This document shows, one piece after another, positions 23,968-35,775 of a stretch of 64,000 nucleotides of DNA (its first letter is position 1; each line of letters starts with the position of its first letter). A program made the position numbers and the translations under genes. The stretch lies in assembly GCA_951213105.1 (NCBI GenBank), contig OX578136.1, positions 156,185,178 to 156,249,177 of the forward strand, given 5' to 3'. The notes under the pieces are model-generated. The model had not been told where the DNA came from. It saw nothing but the letters and a program-made list of their open reading frames with translations, and did not search any database. The stretch comes from Amaurobius ferox (lineage: Eukaryota > Arthropoda > Arachnida > Araneae > Amaurobiidae).

Positions 23968-25046
23968 CAAGGGTAGGCTTTGCAATCGGATTGCAATTTT
24001 TCATGTCCTATCTTGTAAAAGACCATGAATAATGATAAAATGCTATGGTTTTCATCTGTTAAGTGATAGGGGGCGCCACAATAACAATCTGAAGTTGCCA
24101 TGTAAACGTTCTCTACTGACGTGTATTATTAACATTTTAGTGTGAAAATATTATCCTTCTCAGTTATTATTATTATTTTGAAATAAAATGGACAATAATG
24201 GTAAGTAGTAAATGGTAAATTTATTACTAATATAATTTATATCTTATTAATTAGCTAAACAATTGCCAAGAAAATGGTCGTAAAGGTTGATCAAACACGA
24301 CAAAGACATGATTCCCTGTCGCATTGATCTATTTGATTCGTTGTCGTACCATAATATATCCTTTTCAATAATTTCGATTGTGTTTTCCAATTTCTGAATA
24401 ATTAAATGAAATAGAAACTCTGCAAATTCGTGATCTTTCGGACCTGGAATAGGATGTGTTTTAAATTCTTTGTTGATTCTTGTTTGTAGCAAGTTCAACA
24501 CATTTGTAGGATTGATTGACATTTTAAGAAATTTACATAATCAACAATTACAATAAATTTTAATTTCTAAACAAGCGCGTCAGTTTAACTAACATTTTAC
24601 AAAGTACGAGTGAATTAATGAGTCTAACGAAGGCAGCACAAACAGCTAACTAATGTAAATATCCATGCACAATAATACTATTGCATTTCACAAAACATAC
24701 AACCAACTGATTATTAATACAAAAGAAGTGTCCTTTTTTCCATCTTCAGTTGGTATACCACCGATTGCAACGCTGTTTCAAGTAAAAATATAAAATTTAA
24801 TTATGAAACACTTTAACCAATTTACAACAACGGAATTGACGTGCTACAAACATGCAACACGTAAACAAAATACATTTCCGAGGCGCTGTGCATGACAACT
24901 TCAGATTGTTATTGTGGCGCCCCCTATCACTTACAGATGAAAGCCGTGGTATTTTATCATTATTTATGGTCCTTTACAAGATAGGACATGAAAGATTGCA
25001 ATCTGAGAGAACTATTGCAAAGTCTTCCCTTGTAAGCTCATACAAA
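23968..25046. mobile_element. Inverted-repeat element with internal ORF
   Basis: Arms about 23968-24107 and 24890-25046 are inverted copies: ACAAGGGTAGGCTTTGCAAT against its counterpart ending CAAAGTCTTCCCTTGT; CATGTCCTATCTTGTAAA; and GATAGGGGGCGCCACAATAA followed by CAATCTGAAGTTG. Arm length is about 140-155 bp with scattered differences. The 780-bp interior is not repeated elsewhere in the window and carries a 91-codon minus-strand ORF. The layout is that of a TIR DNA transposon. I could not identify the superfamily. Confidence 0.75.
24247..24522 (-). CDS. Uncharacterised 91-residue protein inside an inverted-repeat element
   Basis: An ATG-initiated 91-codon frame. It is hydrophilic and predicted mostly helical by composition, containing INKEFKTHPIPGPKDHEFAE, then FLFHLIIQKLENTIEIIEKD and a cysteine near the C-terminus. 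No transmembrane stretch or metal-binding motif. An AATAAA signal lies downstream on the same strand (about 24212-24217), so transcription is conceivable. I do not recognise the family. It could be an accessory transposon protein, a captured host fragment, or chance. It is the only substantial frame between the two arms. Confidence 0.4.
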   Translation of the reverse strand: MSINPTNVLNLLQTRINKEFKTHPIPGPKDHEFAEFLFHLIIQKLENTIEIIEKDILWYDNESNRSMRQGIMSLSCLINLYDHFLGNCLAN

Positions 25047-26328
25047 GCAATTTACCGTATGTGAAGACATATTCATCCGAAATATTCACAAAGTGTGATG
25101 AAAGTTCTCTTACAAGGTGTTGAAAACATTTAAGTTGTCAAGAAAAGTTCAGCATGACAAAAGCACATTACCTGACAAGATGATAGTATGTTTATGAACT
25201 TTGTGAATCAAAATTTGTCAAATAAGACTCACTCTCGTCTTTGGAGTTCAATGCCAACAGTGAAAATAGCTTTTAGTCTTTTGAGCATTTAAAAATCGCA
25301 AATGGAATAAAAATTTGTCTTAATGACAAGTTGAAGATTGAATTTTAATAGTTTAAATTTTTCACGGGGAAGGGAATTTCAATCTAAATGTCCTCATTGT
25401 TATGATTTGTACCGTGATTTACTCCATGGGATCAAAAGTCTCAATTATGCATCCTGTTGCTTGTAACTTTTTATAGCATTTGCGATAATTCAATTGCTTA
25501 AAATATTTAAATATTTCGTGCATAGTACACTTTTGTCTGTAAGAACCACATTCACTGTCTCATGTCGAAAGTTGACATTGATTTTATTATTAAAGTTCCC
25601 TCATTTACTATCATATCGTCCTTTTCATTATCTGAACATTTTTATACCACGAAAATGCTTATTTTCACCTCATAAAGATTCAAGATGAAAATTTATGTAA
25701 TTTATGCACTATCCTTCTACAATGGAATATTTTTGGTTTTAACGAAAAAGTTAATCTCTTTCTTTAAAGTAATTTATTTTACACATACATTGTTCAAGTA
25801 TCATATCAGACTGGTCATTTTCAGATGCTTTTACAACCTTGATAGTAAATGAAATCTTAGATGAATCAAATGTAATACACCGATTTTACTATCTTATTTT
25901 CAAAGTATTTATCGTTTTAGGAGATATTTTAGTGTATTTTTTATGAAAATTTTATTAACAGATATTATTTTAGACCTTTTTTGTATATAATTCGGAATTT
26001 TTCTTCCCTATATATTTAAAATGTTAAAGAGATAATAAGGCTGTTAATGGTTTTGATGATAAAAATGTTGGACATTTTTATCAATTCATATCATTTTTGG
26101 GCGCAATAGAATTTTGTTGTGTAGACAGTCGTTAAGTACTGGTATTAAGTTTATTATATAAATTATCAAACACCTGTGCATGATCAACTGCTAAATATTG
26201 GGATTTATTGTGTTATGTGATTGATTATATCAATCACTGGCATAACTGTTGCTATGTGATCAATCATCCAATTCTGATATTAGTTTATATGAAATTAATT
26301 GGCAAATTAAACCCCATTTTCTCCTCAG
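25047..26328. other. Upstream intron sequence of the receptor gene
   Basis: AT-rich, ending in a pyrimidine-rich acceptor (CCCCATTTTCTCCTCAG) at 26312-26328. By position it belongs to the intron before the Cys-loop exon. No other exon recognised. Confidence 0.5.
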
Positions 26329-26526
26329 CGCTGACGACTACACCCGCGGTTACATGAACTCTCGAGCCATGCTGGAGCCCACAGGGAACGTATTCTGGCC
26401 ACCGCCGACCAAACTGAGGAGCACGTGCCCGGTGGACGTCACCTACTTCCCCTTTGATGATCAGACCTGTATCATGAAGTTCGGCTCTTGGATCTACGAC
26501 GGACTTCAGGTGGACCTCATGAACAG
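26329..26526 (+). CDS. Nicotinic acetylcholine receptor subunit, exon with Cys-loop and loop B
   Basis: A 198-bp internal exon, GC-richer than its surroundings. It is bounded by TTTTCTCCTCAG before and GTACTG after. It starts with the last base of a split codon (phase 2) and ends two bases into an Arg codon. The peptide carries [18 protein letters not shown], the Cys-loop (13 residues between the two cysteines, including YFPFDDQT), then [16 protein letters not shown] with the loop-B tryptophan. This is the extracellular ligand-binding domain of a pentameric cation channel gated by acetylcholine at the cell surface. Codon phase and homology join it to the exon at 39968. Which arthropod subunit it is cannot be decided from two exons. 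Confidence 0.95.
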
Positions 26527-29500
26527 GTACTGGTTTTCATTTCAGTCTAACAAATATATTATATATTAATAATTTAAAGGATTACAAAGTAATTTGAAGA
26601 AATTCAAGGCCAGGCGCCACTTGTCTGCAACGGCAAGTTCGGAATGAATGCGGAAGTGGTATTTTTGTACTCAATACGTTCCAGTGGATTTTTTGTTTTT
26701 TGAGATTCTTAAAACTGATTTGAAACAACTATCGATCTTATCAAAATTCTGGCTTCTAGAGGGTATTCAAAATTTATGCCTTCTGTAAAAAATTAAATAA
26801 ACCTAGTTTCCAACTTTTTTTGTAGGAGGAGATACATTTTTCTATCACAAAAGAAGGTTTTCACAAATGTATAAAAATGTATTAAATTGTTCGAATTTTC
26901 GAATATTTCGTACCCATTAACAGTTCGATTGCCAGGTTTAATGAAAAATCGCGAGCTTCTAGGACAAAAAGGAGTTTTGGAATACAGCTATATACATACA
27001 TATGCAATTGGATTTTAAAAGCATAGATAATATTCGTTCTTGTCAATTAACAGTTTAGGAAAAGGTTTCTTATTTTACCGCCCATAGTCTATAGAAATTT
27101 ATCAGCTTATATTTAGTGATTAATTGTATATATAAATGACGCAGTCCTCAATTATATGGTTATAGGTTACTTCTAGGATTGCTGCGTTACATAAGTGGGG
27201 TTTTCTCATAACAGAATCCACTTTTTAGTAGGCTTTCCTTTAATTTTCGAATTTTCAAACTTTACAATTAAAGCTTGAAAAAAATCTTTCGATTAGTAAC
27301 TTACTTGATCATGTACCCCCGTGGGAAGTAACTTGATTCCCCAGGGGACCTAATGGCGTCCTGAGCACGAAAATTGCACCGCTGCAATTTTTCACAACAA
27401 GGATTGAAACAATTAAATCTCGTGATTATTGGAGTCATAAACAACCCCTTGTATGCACCATTGTGTCAAATTTCGTCCTATGCTGCCATGTTAAAAAAAT
27501 ATTAAATTTCGATATAGATTCTATAGTTTTCGCTAGAATTTAAAAAAATTATCTCGTTCTAGATTGTTCGATAACAAAGAGGATATGAAGCTTTCTGATA
27601 ATCCATTACTGTTTGTGACTGCTACCGTGCGCATAGACATACCGAGAGAGAGAGACAGACGGACAACATTCCAAAAATAGTCAGAACGTATTCAGAAGCT
27701 CCTAAAACAATATATTGGCATCAAAACCTCAAGTTCGAATATTTTCGTGAAAACAGTATTCTCTCTAATCTATACATAGTATGAGGAAAAACATCCGTTT
27801 AACTAAGGCAAATATTTTGCTTTTAAATAATAATCTAAAAAACATAACATGCATTAATGATAAAATCTGTATTAATATTTTCTCCAATTATTCGTGAGTT
27901 CTACTAGTTCTTCTAAAACAGTTATTTAAAGATGATATTGGTATTTAAGGACACGATCTATATTTTAATGGTGCAATGTAAAACTTTATCTTTTACCTAA
28001 GGTTCCTAAGTGTTAAAATTCTACATACTTAATTTTAAACAAAGGCCTCTTTGAGTATAATAATCAACATAGTATCTTCGGAGAAGACTTTGTTTCAAAG
28101 TGACGTCATAAACAAATGACGTGAGAAATTGAACCAATAAGATTGCATAAATTGAGACTGCAAATCTGTATTTGATCCGAATGCTAAAACATGTGAGAAT
28201 GAAGGGGTTATGCTAAAATGTACAATTGATTCAAATTGAATTGTCTTGTCGCTTACGAAAGCATAAACTCTTGGCATAACTTTCCTGGAGCGTGACGATT
28301 TGCACTATATCTCGAAGGCTAGGACACTATAGTGTACAAACATTTTAGAGAAATGACTTTTTACGTTATAGGAATCGAAAGTCGCGCAAATTTAATTTTA
28401 AAATCATATAATGTACAGAGAAATTGAAGTACGTATAGCTTGCATACGCACAGCTGCTAACTAATAAAATTAAAATAACTTCATTGAAAGCAGTTTAAAA
28501 TACAAAATTAATAGTATCGACCGGTTTCAAAGGCAAAAATAGTCTTCTTTGCCTGGACACACAAGAAGCGCAATCGTCATTCGTCAGCAAAAGATCGACA
28601 ACTGATGCCAGAACAGAAAACGTGGCAGAATCAGAGAAAGGGGAATTACTGATCTTGCATGAGTTTTGGATCTTTCTTTAATGAGTGAGGTTGGTTTTCT
28701 GTGTTTCCTGAAGAAGAAAGGTGCTTTTAAAAACGGTCGCCTATTATTTATTTTGTGTGTGATGCTGCTTTTAACACATTTATTTTAATTTTATGAAATA
28801 GTATATTTGTTTTTAATTGGAAGCCATTAATATATCTTCAAAAATACACTAGAAAAATTGTCTGCTGTTTTTAAGGCAAGATAATAATTACAGACCTATT
28901 TTCTATTAATTGAAGAATATGGCGTTTCACCAGAGTCAAATAATTTTTATTGAAATATCTTGAACCCAAATGTCATATAATGACGTTTTATTTTTTATAA
29001 ATAAAGTCTACGGAGAAAAATTTATTTATAAAAATCCGCACACTAAAGAGAATTTTCTAACAAAACTTGTACAATTGTACAAGTTACTAGGCTGTCTTAG
29101 ACATTCCTTATTTTATATTTAAGAGTTTGGGTAATTTTACACTTTTATAAAAAAAAAGTGTTATTAAACAGGCATCTGTATTTCCTGTTTCGCTTCAATT
29201 TGGGTCGCTAGAAATAGTCTATGTCTAAAGTAATTATCTATCTAGTTTTATGAGAGTGTCGTTGAAGAGTTTCAGAAGAAATACCTTACTCTCAAATCCC
29301 CATTTACGAGGTTGCTAAAGCGTTTATGTGAAACTTGGAACTTTGCAGCCAAATCGAGAAGAGTTGGCTTTCCATTTTGAAACAGAATGTACTGTCTGAA
29401 ATTATTGAATGAACTCTTATGAAACTCATTAACGACACTCTCATAAAAGTAGCTAAAGAAATATTGCTCTGAATTAAAATTCTCTCACTTTGGGAAATTG

Positions 29501-30145
29501 CCATGTTCTTTGATTCATAAATTTCAGAAGGGGGTCTGTATTAATCGTCTGATTTAATAAATCCAATAGAAGATACTTTTTTTATATATTTTGAGGGTAT
29601 ATTAGTGCTACATAATTGAAAACATTGTATAATTTCAATTTCTTGGTACACGAATTAATTTTAAAATAAATTTTGCGTTCTTTTTTTTATATATATGTAC
29701 TTACCTGCTTGTTATTCACTTTCTATTGGCATATATTCCACTGACATATCAATGTCATAATAGACAAGAGGTCTGTTAAAAGCAACAGTACGTGTTTTGC
29801 TTTTTAGAGCCGAAGATCCCTTTTAGGATATGATTTAATAACCTGCCATTTGAAAAAAAACATGTAAGAAGACATTGGGTTTATTCCTAATTAAATTAAA
29901 AAAATTATTATTGTATCAATAAAACCAATTTCCAGTAAAAAATACTACCATATTTTGTCGTGTACTTGCTTTATGTACCTAAATATTGGCAAGCTATTTA
30001 CAAAAGGAAGAGACATGAAAGTACATGATATATGCATAAATAAGACATGTTCGAGAAATGCTTAAATATATGAGACATGCTACTTTCAGATCGATGGATA
30101 ATTATGTTTCTTATTTAATCTAATTATTACTTTCCTTATATACAT
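26527..30145. other. Receptor intron, left part
   Basis: Begins at the donor GTACTG. AT-rich. A purine-rich patch with GACAGACGGACA (about 27645-27664) resembles heads of the dispersed repeats. An inverted pair TTTTATGAGAGTGTCGTT (29246-29263) and its complement (about 29427-29444) encloses about 165 bp. No coding exon seen. Confidence 0.5.
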
Positions 30146-30266
30146 AATGTATAAGGAAAGTATTGTGACGGGGTCGAAAATTCGAAATCGAGTTTTCGAC
30201 GGGAGAGCACGTTTCAAGCATCCCTGATCACGAATCAAACACTTTTGAAGTGACGTCTGTGTGTGT

Positions 30267-31160
30267 TGTGGCGTAGTGGTAGCGTGGTTTTATAGTCACA
30301 GCCAAATAACTCTCGAGTGACTTCAATTCTTTATTTATTTACAGCTATTAGGTAATATACAAATTAGGTTACAAAGGTATCCAAATCTGATGTGAGGCGA
30401 ATAGTCCGCTGAGGTCACTCTGACGTGTTCAAGAAAATGTCCACATCAATTTCCAGTGGAAAGTCTATGAGAGGTGATTCTCTAACCAGGATTCAAGATG
30501 AAACTGACGTAAGTCCACGATGCGGTGACGTCCTGTCACGACGATGCTAGACCCGGGTGGTCTGAATTTTAGACTAGCGGTAGTCTATCTGGATCGAGTC
30601 CTACTGGGCTCTCGATCTCTCTTCCGTTCCGTACTTAGGTCAGGAACTATCGCAGAAGGCTTCTGCTCAAAAACCAAATACAGGGCCTATGCCTGAGAAG
30701 CACTCTCTTTCCAAAAAGACGAGCTCTCTTGTCGAAGATCAGATCTTAACTCCTCTCTCAAACTCTGCTCCGGTCGCCCTCAGAAAAAGAGCCACCAGGG
30801 GACAATTTACTCTCTATTTTTCTATTGGATCTTAATATCCGTGATGTCATTTTCCTTGAGTCTCATTTGTCCGGAGACTCGTGCCAGTAAGTCTAGGGGA
30901 CACTCCCCTCACGTCTGGAGCTAACGTCCACGCGATCACTCAAGGCGGTTCCTGCCAGCTTAGCCTTTCTTCTCAACTGTCAATTTTCCAGACATGGTGG
31001 CGCGGGATTCGCGACGTCCATTGTCCTGGTGACCTCTGCTGTCTTTAACGTTCAAAGGGTCACAAGTGTGCCCGGTCTGGAATTTCTAAGCCCCAATTCC
31101 AATTCGGGGGGGGGAGATTTAATTACAGTTTCATTTGTTGAATTAATTTAATTCGGCACA
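30267..31160 (-). repeat. 3' LTR of the Gmr1-like element
   Basis: An 894-bp direct repeat of 36806-37698. By manual alignment it differs by three substitutions (G/C in GACCCGNGTGG; T/C in ACTGGGCNCTCG; A/G in GTCACANGTGTG) and one G in a G-run. On the minus strand AATAAATAAAG (about 30330-30341) lies about 65 nt before the LTR end and could serve as the polyadenylation signal. Confidence 0.96.
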
Positions 31161-31161
31161 A

Positions 31162-31174
31162 TCCCTCCCCCCTT
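31162..31174 (-). promoter_or_regulatory. Polypurine tract
   Basis: On the minus strand AAGGGGGGAGGGA lies one base before the 3' LTR start. This is the expected site and composition for the plus-strand DNA primer of an LTR retrotransposon. Confidence 0.88.
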
Positions 31175-31386
31175 AGGGAGATTTTGTCTAGCAGGCAAAA
31201 TCTGTAAGGCAAAGGGTTAGACATGGTTCACCTGACAACATCATTGGAGGCAACAAGGATTAAAATAAAACAAAAAAAATTAAATATATACACAACACAA
31301 TTCCTACAAAAATTATAAAAATATATACAGCACAATTCCTACAAAAATTATAAAAATATATACAGCACAATGTAATACAGTTTTTT

Positions 31387-34300
31387 CTAATCTGGCAGCA
31401 TTCTGCTCAGACAGTCTGCATGTCCGATATCCTTTCCAGCCCGGTGAATGATCTGATAGTTAAAAGGCTGTAGAGCTAGGGCCCATCTCATCAATCTAGG
31501 GTTCTGACCAGAATTTGTCTTAAGGAACACTAATGGGTTATGATCGGTTTCGATTGTGAACTTTTGACCATCAAGGTAATGTCGCAGCTTTTTTATTGCA
31601 AAAATTATGCCTGCGCATTCCTTCTCCGTGGTTCCAAACCTTTGTTCCGTTGTCGTAAATTTCCTACTCAAATATAATATTGGGTGGTCAGTATTATCCG
31701 CCCCCTTCTGAGCCATTATTACGCCCAGCCCTTTTAATGACGCGTCAGTTTGAAGGATAAACTCCTTAGTGAAATCGGGTGCGTATAACACAGGCTTTTC
31801 TGTCAGTTTTGTTTTAAGCTCGTTAAAAGCGCTCTCGCACTCTTCCGTCCATACTATCTCCTCCTTCCTATTCTTTCCTTTCAGTGCCCGAGTCAGAGGT
31901 TCGGCAATAATTGCGTAATTACGTATATAGCGTGCGTAATAACCACTAAGGCCTAAAAACTGCCTGATTTGGGTTTTATTTCGGGGCGTCCGAAAATCTA
32001 ACACCGCTTTAATTTTCGCCTCGGTCGGCGTCCTTTGACCGTTCCCTACCATGTGTCCTAAGTATTTAACACAACTCTGTCCAAATTTGCATTTGGCAGG
32101 TTTTATCGTTAGTTTGGCAGAAGCGATTTTCCTCAAAACAACATCCAGGTGTTTTAAATGTTCATCCCAGGTCTCTGAGAAAATGGCAACGTCGTCAAGG
32201 TACGGTACACAAAACTCCTCACAACCCTGTAACAATTGTGCCATGAACTTGGAGAAACAATAGGGGGCGTTGACTAAACCGAACGGAAGCACTAACGGTC
32301 GGTACGTTCCGAAGGTCGTGACGAACGCGGCTAACCTTTGAGCTCTAGGGCTTAAGGGGATCTGCCAGTACCCCTTGGTCAGATCAATTACCGTAATGAA
32401 CTTCGCTGACGACACCTTCTCTATCCTATCATCCATGTTAGGTAGCGGATAATATTCTGTGCGAATAATTGAATTTAACCGCCTGTAATCGACACATAAT
32501 CTCGGGTCCTTCCCTGGACTTTCTACTAGGATTATGGGTGAAGTATAATCCGACTCCCCAATCTCAATGATTTTTAATTCCAGCATTCTCTTAATCTCCC
32601 GTTTCACAATATCGTTCTGTCTCGGGGACGTCCTATACGGTTTAGAGCGTACGGGTTTATTGCTTATAAGTTCAATATCGTGCTCGATTAAATGCGTTCT
32701 GCCTGGATCATTTGAAAATAGATTTTCATGCGATTTCAACAATTTCCTCAACTCTGCAATCTGTTCTGAAGTGCACTTTTCTCGTAACGCACTGTCTGTG
32801 ACGATTTCCTCGAAATCAAAAATGTTGGGATTAGCTACGGGATATGAAATATCCAACTCCGAATCCTTCGTTTCCTCTGCAACATTTTCGCTTATTAAAA
32901 CATTCACGCACTCCACGCGCTGGTGATATGGTTTTAATAAATTCACGTGGTACACTTGTACCTTTTCAGCTTTCCCTGGCATCCTTACAGTGTAATTTGT
33001 CTCGGATAATTGTCTCTCAATAGTCCCGGGACCTATCCACTTAACGGCTAATTTATTCGGCCGGTGTGTCGCCAAAACCTGATTCCCTGCCTTAAATTCT
33101 CTTTTAACGGAACCCTTATCATAATACTCCTTTCGTTTTATTTTGTTATCTGTCTCCGTTTCCGAAGCCAGCTGCTGACAATGTCTTAATCGGTTTAAAA
33201 GGTCAAATACATAATCCGTGACCACATCATCTGTTATCGGCTCACGCGCCCACTGCTCGAACAATAGAGTCTCCGGTGTCCGAAGGTTCCTGCCGTGAAC
33301 TAACTCGGAGGGACTAAATCCAGTAGATTCGTGGGTGACATTGCGTAATGCCAGCAAGACTGAGGGCAAATGTCGCTCCCATTCAGTACCGGTTTCGGCA
33401 CACATTGCACGCAAAAGTCTTTTAATTGTTCGGTGAAATCTCTCGACTGGATTTGACTGGGGGTGATAAATAGAACTATGGGTGGTTTTCACTCCAAACT
33501 TTTCGAAGAACGTCGTCGTCAAGTTGCTAGTGAAATAGCTTCCATTGTCCAATTGGACTTCCCTCGGGTACCCAATGCGGCTAAATAACAACAACAAAGC
33601 ATCCGTCACGTTCTGCGAGCTTACCGTAGATAAAGGTATAGCTTCAGGATATTTAGAGGCTATGTCAATACAAGTTAGGAGGTACCTATTATTTTTCGAA
33701 GATACCGGCAGCGGCCCTACGGTATCTATGTTTATTTTTGAAAATACTTCTGAAATCACAGGCACAAGTTTAAGTGGGGCTTTTTTCTTTCCTAATGATT
33801 TCCCCACCCGCTGACATGCATCACAAGTTTTTACCATTTCTTCGACGTTTTTAAAGCATTGAGGCCAAAAATAGTGTCTCAAAAGCTTATCCTTGGTCTT
33901 AGTAGTTCCCATGTGCGAACCAAAACCTTCATGACAAAGACTTAATATTTTTGATCTATACTTAGTGGGAATCAACAACTGTTTCCTAACTAACCCTCGG
34001 TGATCTGTTGATTTTCTGAACAGTAATTCGCGTTCAATTACAAATTCCGACGTTTTATTTTGCTCTACCTTTTCCCAGAGAGACTTTAAATTTGGGCATT
34101 TTTTCTGTTCCTCTAAGAATTCAGTAGCGTCTACGTTTATCAATTCTTGCGTAGGGTATGGTTCAACAGGAGGTAAATCAATCGGTTCTTCTAGCCCATC
34201 TATTAATTCTTCACTTTCCGCCACATTTGCGGGTTCTGACTCAATCAATTTTAATTTTTCATCGAAATTTCCTTTATTTCCCGTTTCCGCGCTCCCTTTT

Positions 34301-35775
34301 GGTTCTTCGGTCGCTTTTTTAGATTTGCTTTGACTCCTCGTAATCATAGCATTAATTCTTTGGGGGTTATCCTTATTTAAGTCGATTAATTCCTGACTTG
34401 AGTTCCCCAACAGATAGTGATTCATTTCCACTGATTTGCCCACGATGGCTGCTTTGGTTCGAATGGTTCTGAATTCAGTGCTTTCCAAAATTACACGAGC
34501 TAGCGGTAGACACATAAAATCATTTCCTAAGGGTTGCTTTACCCACACGGTCTCCCCTGTAAAATCTTCGGGTTTTACTACATTGATGGATGCAAGATCT
34601 ATGCTACTTCCACTGTCACGAAGTATAAGCGTATCTATGGAATTCACTTTCGCCCGGCTTAAATAGGGTTTAAATGAAGCATTAAAATGGTCGGTCGTCT
34701 CTAGATTATTTACAATCTCCGCGCCCCTTTTAGATTCGGTACAGTTCGTACTGATGTGTCCGATTTTCCGGCAGAGATAGCACGTTACAGTTTTCTTCCG
34801 CTCGAATTCCCTCGTTCTCCAATCGCTATTTGTTTGGTTAACACTCGACCCATTTTTAGGCACGTTCCTATTTACTTCCACCCTTTTCCCAGCTTGTTCG
34901 GTTGTTTTTGGGCGGTCTACAAATTTCCTTTCGGGAGGTTTAAAAATTTGGGGTTTCTTTAAAAAACGTCTAGCTGCCTCATAATCATCTAATTTCTTTG
35001 CTAGTTCGCTTGGTCTGTTAACCTTTCCCCAATTATCGATGAAGTGTTCTTTCACTTCGGTCGACACGCGTCTTTTTATTTGGTCCGCCACCATCAATTC
35101 TTTTAAAGATTCAAAATCCTGAACCTCTATTTCTCTTAGCCATCCTTCGAGATATGCCCGTAACTCAAAAACGAGGTCTTTCCAGAGCTCTCCTTCTCGT
35201 TTTTTATGTGTTTGGAATTTGGTCCTAAGGGTCTCTGAGTTAAGTTTAAATCTTTCCATCAGTACCGACTTAATATGTTCATAGTCATCGACTTTCTCTT
35301 CGGGCTCTCTAATTATAATTTCGGCGATCTCAATCGGAATCAAACTAAGTAATTGAGTTACCCATTCCTCCTTATCGATCCCATTCTTACGAGCTTGACG
35401 CTCAAATAACGTCAGAAATAGAGCCATATCCGATTTTTCGGGTTCATATTTCTGCATTACAAATTTTAGATTTCTAGGGGGTCTCGCGCACTCATGACTC
35501 GACGAGGCCAAGCTAATCGTTTCCCCACTTTGAGCCAAACGCAACTTTTCAAGTTCGTATTCCCGTTCCTCTCTTAATTTTTCTGATTCCGAGGATTCAT
35601 GTCGTTCCTCTATAATCGTCTCTAACATGGCCTTAACACTTGGTTCGTCAAAATCTGGACTCTCTTGAATTTTTTTAACAAGGTCGATTATTTTTTCATC
35701 CTCTCCCAACTCTAGACCTAATTCTACAACGAGGCTTTGAAGGTCAGTTTTTTTATGTCTTTTTAAAAACGCCAT
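31387..35775 (-). CDS. Gag-Pol polyprotein with integrase upstream of reverse transcriptase
   Basis: One uninterrupted frame of 1462 residues from ATG. Gag occupies about 1-350: an acidic coiled N-terminus, a capsid-like helical region 105-275 and the zinc knuckle C332-x2-C335-x4-H340-x4-C345. Protease has DSGSS at 387-391. A low-complexity charged linker spans about 480-550. Integrase comes next: H615, H621, C651, C654 zinc finger, then D684, D743 and E778 (34 residues between the last two), then a GPY/F-like module near KWIGPGTI (912-919). Reverse transcriptase follows at about 1035-1220 with YLDD at 1192-1195, then RNase H at about 1335-1458 (D1344, E1386, D1411, D1454). Ty3/gypsy elements normally end with integrase. 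Here it lies between protease and RT, as in Gmr1-group elements. All catalytic residues I checked are present. Confidence 0.96.
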   Translation of the reverse strand: MAFLKRHKKTDLQSLVVELGLELGEDEKIIDLVKKIQESPDFDEPSVKAMLETIIEERHESSESEKLREEREYELEKLRLAQSGETISLASSSHECARPPRNLKFVMQKYEPEKSDMALFLTLFERQARKNGIDKEEWVTQLLSLIPIEIAEIIIREPEEKVDDYEHIKSVLMERFKLNSETLRTKFQTHKKREGELWKDLVFELRAYLEGWLREIEVQDFESLKELMVADQIKRRVSTEVKEHFIDNWGKVNRPSELAKKLDDYEAARRFLKKPQIFKPPERKFVDRPKTTEQAGKRVEVNRNVPKNGSSVNQTNSDWRTREFERKKTVTCYLCRKIGHISTNCTESKRGAEIVNNLETTDHFNASFKPYLSRAKVNSIDTLILRDSGSSIDLASINVVKPEDFTGETVWVKQPLGNDFMCLPLARVILESTEFRTIRTKAAIVGKSVEMNHYLLGNSSQELIDLNKDNPQRINAMITRSQSKSKKATEEPKGSAETGNKGNFDEKLKLIESEPANVAESEELIDGLEEPIDLPPVEPYPTQELINVDATEFLEEQKKCPNLKSLWEKVEQNKTSEFVIERELLFRKSTDHRGLVRKQLLIPTKYRSKILSLCHEGFGSHMGTTKTKDKLLRHYFWPQCFKNVEEMVKTCDACQRVGKSLGKKKAPLKLVPVISEVFSKINIDTVGPLPVSSKNNRYLLTCIDIASKYPEAIPLSTVSSQNVTDALLLLFSRIGYPREVQLDNGSYFTSNLTTTFFEKFGVKTTHSSIYHPQSNPVERFHRTIKRLLRAMCAETGTEWERHLPSVLLALRNVTHESTGFSPSELVHGRNLRTPETLLFEQWAREPITDDVVTDYVFDLLNRLRHCQQLASETETDNKIKRKEYYDKGSVKREFKAGNQVLATHRPNKLAVKWIGPGTIERQLSETNYTVRMPGKAEKVQVYHVNLLKPYHQRVECVNVLISENVAEETKDSELDISYPVANPNIFDFEEIVTDSALREKCTSEQIAELRKLLKSHENLFSNDPGRTHLIEHDIELISNKPVRSKPYRTSPRQNDIVKREIKRMLELKIIEIGESDYTSPIILVESPGKDPRLCVDYRRLNSIIRTEYYPLPNMDDRIEKVSSAKFITVIDLTKGYWQIPLSPRAQRLAAFVTTFGTYRPLVLPFGLVNAPYCFSKFMAQLLQGCEEFCVPYLDDVAIFSETWDEHLKHLDVVLRKIASAKLTIKPAKCKFGQSCVKYLGHMVGNGQRTPTEAKIKAVLDFRTPRNKTQIRQFLGLSGYYARYIRNYAIIAEPLTRALKGKNRKEEIVWTEECESAFNELKTKLTEKPVLYAPDFTKEFILQTDASLKGLGVIMAQKGADNTDHPILYLSRKFTTTEQRFGTTEKECAGIIFAIKKLRHYLDGQKFTIETDHNPLVFLKTNSGQNPRLMRWALALQPFNYQIIHRAGKDIGHADCLSRMLPD

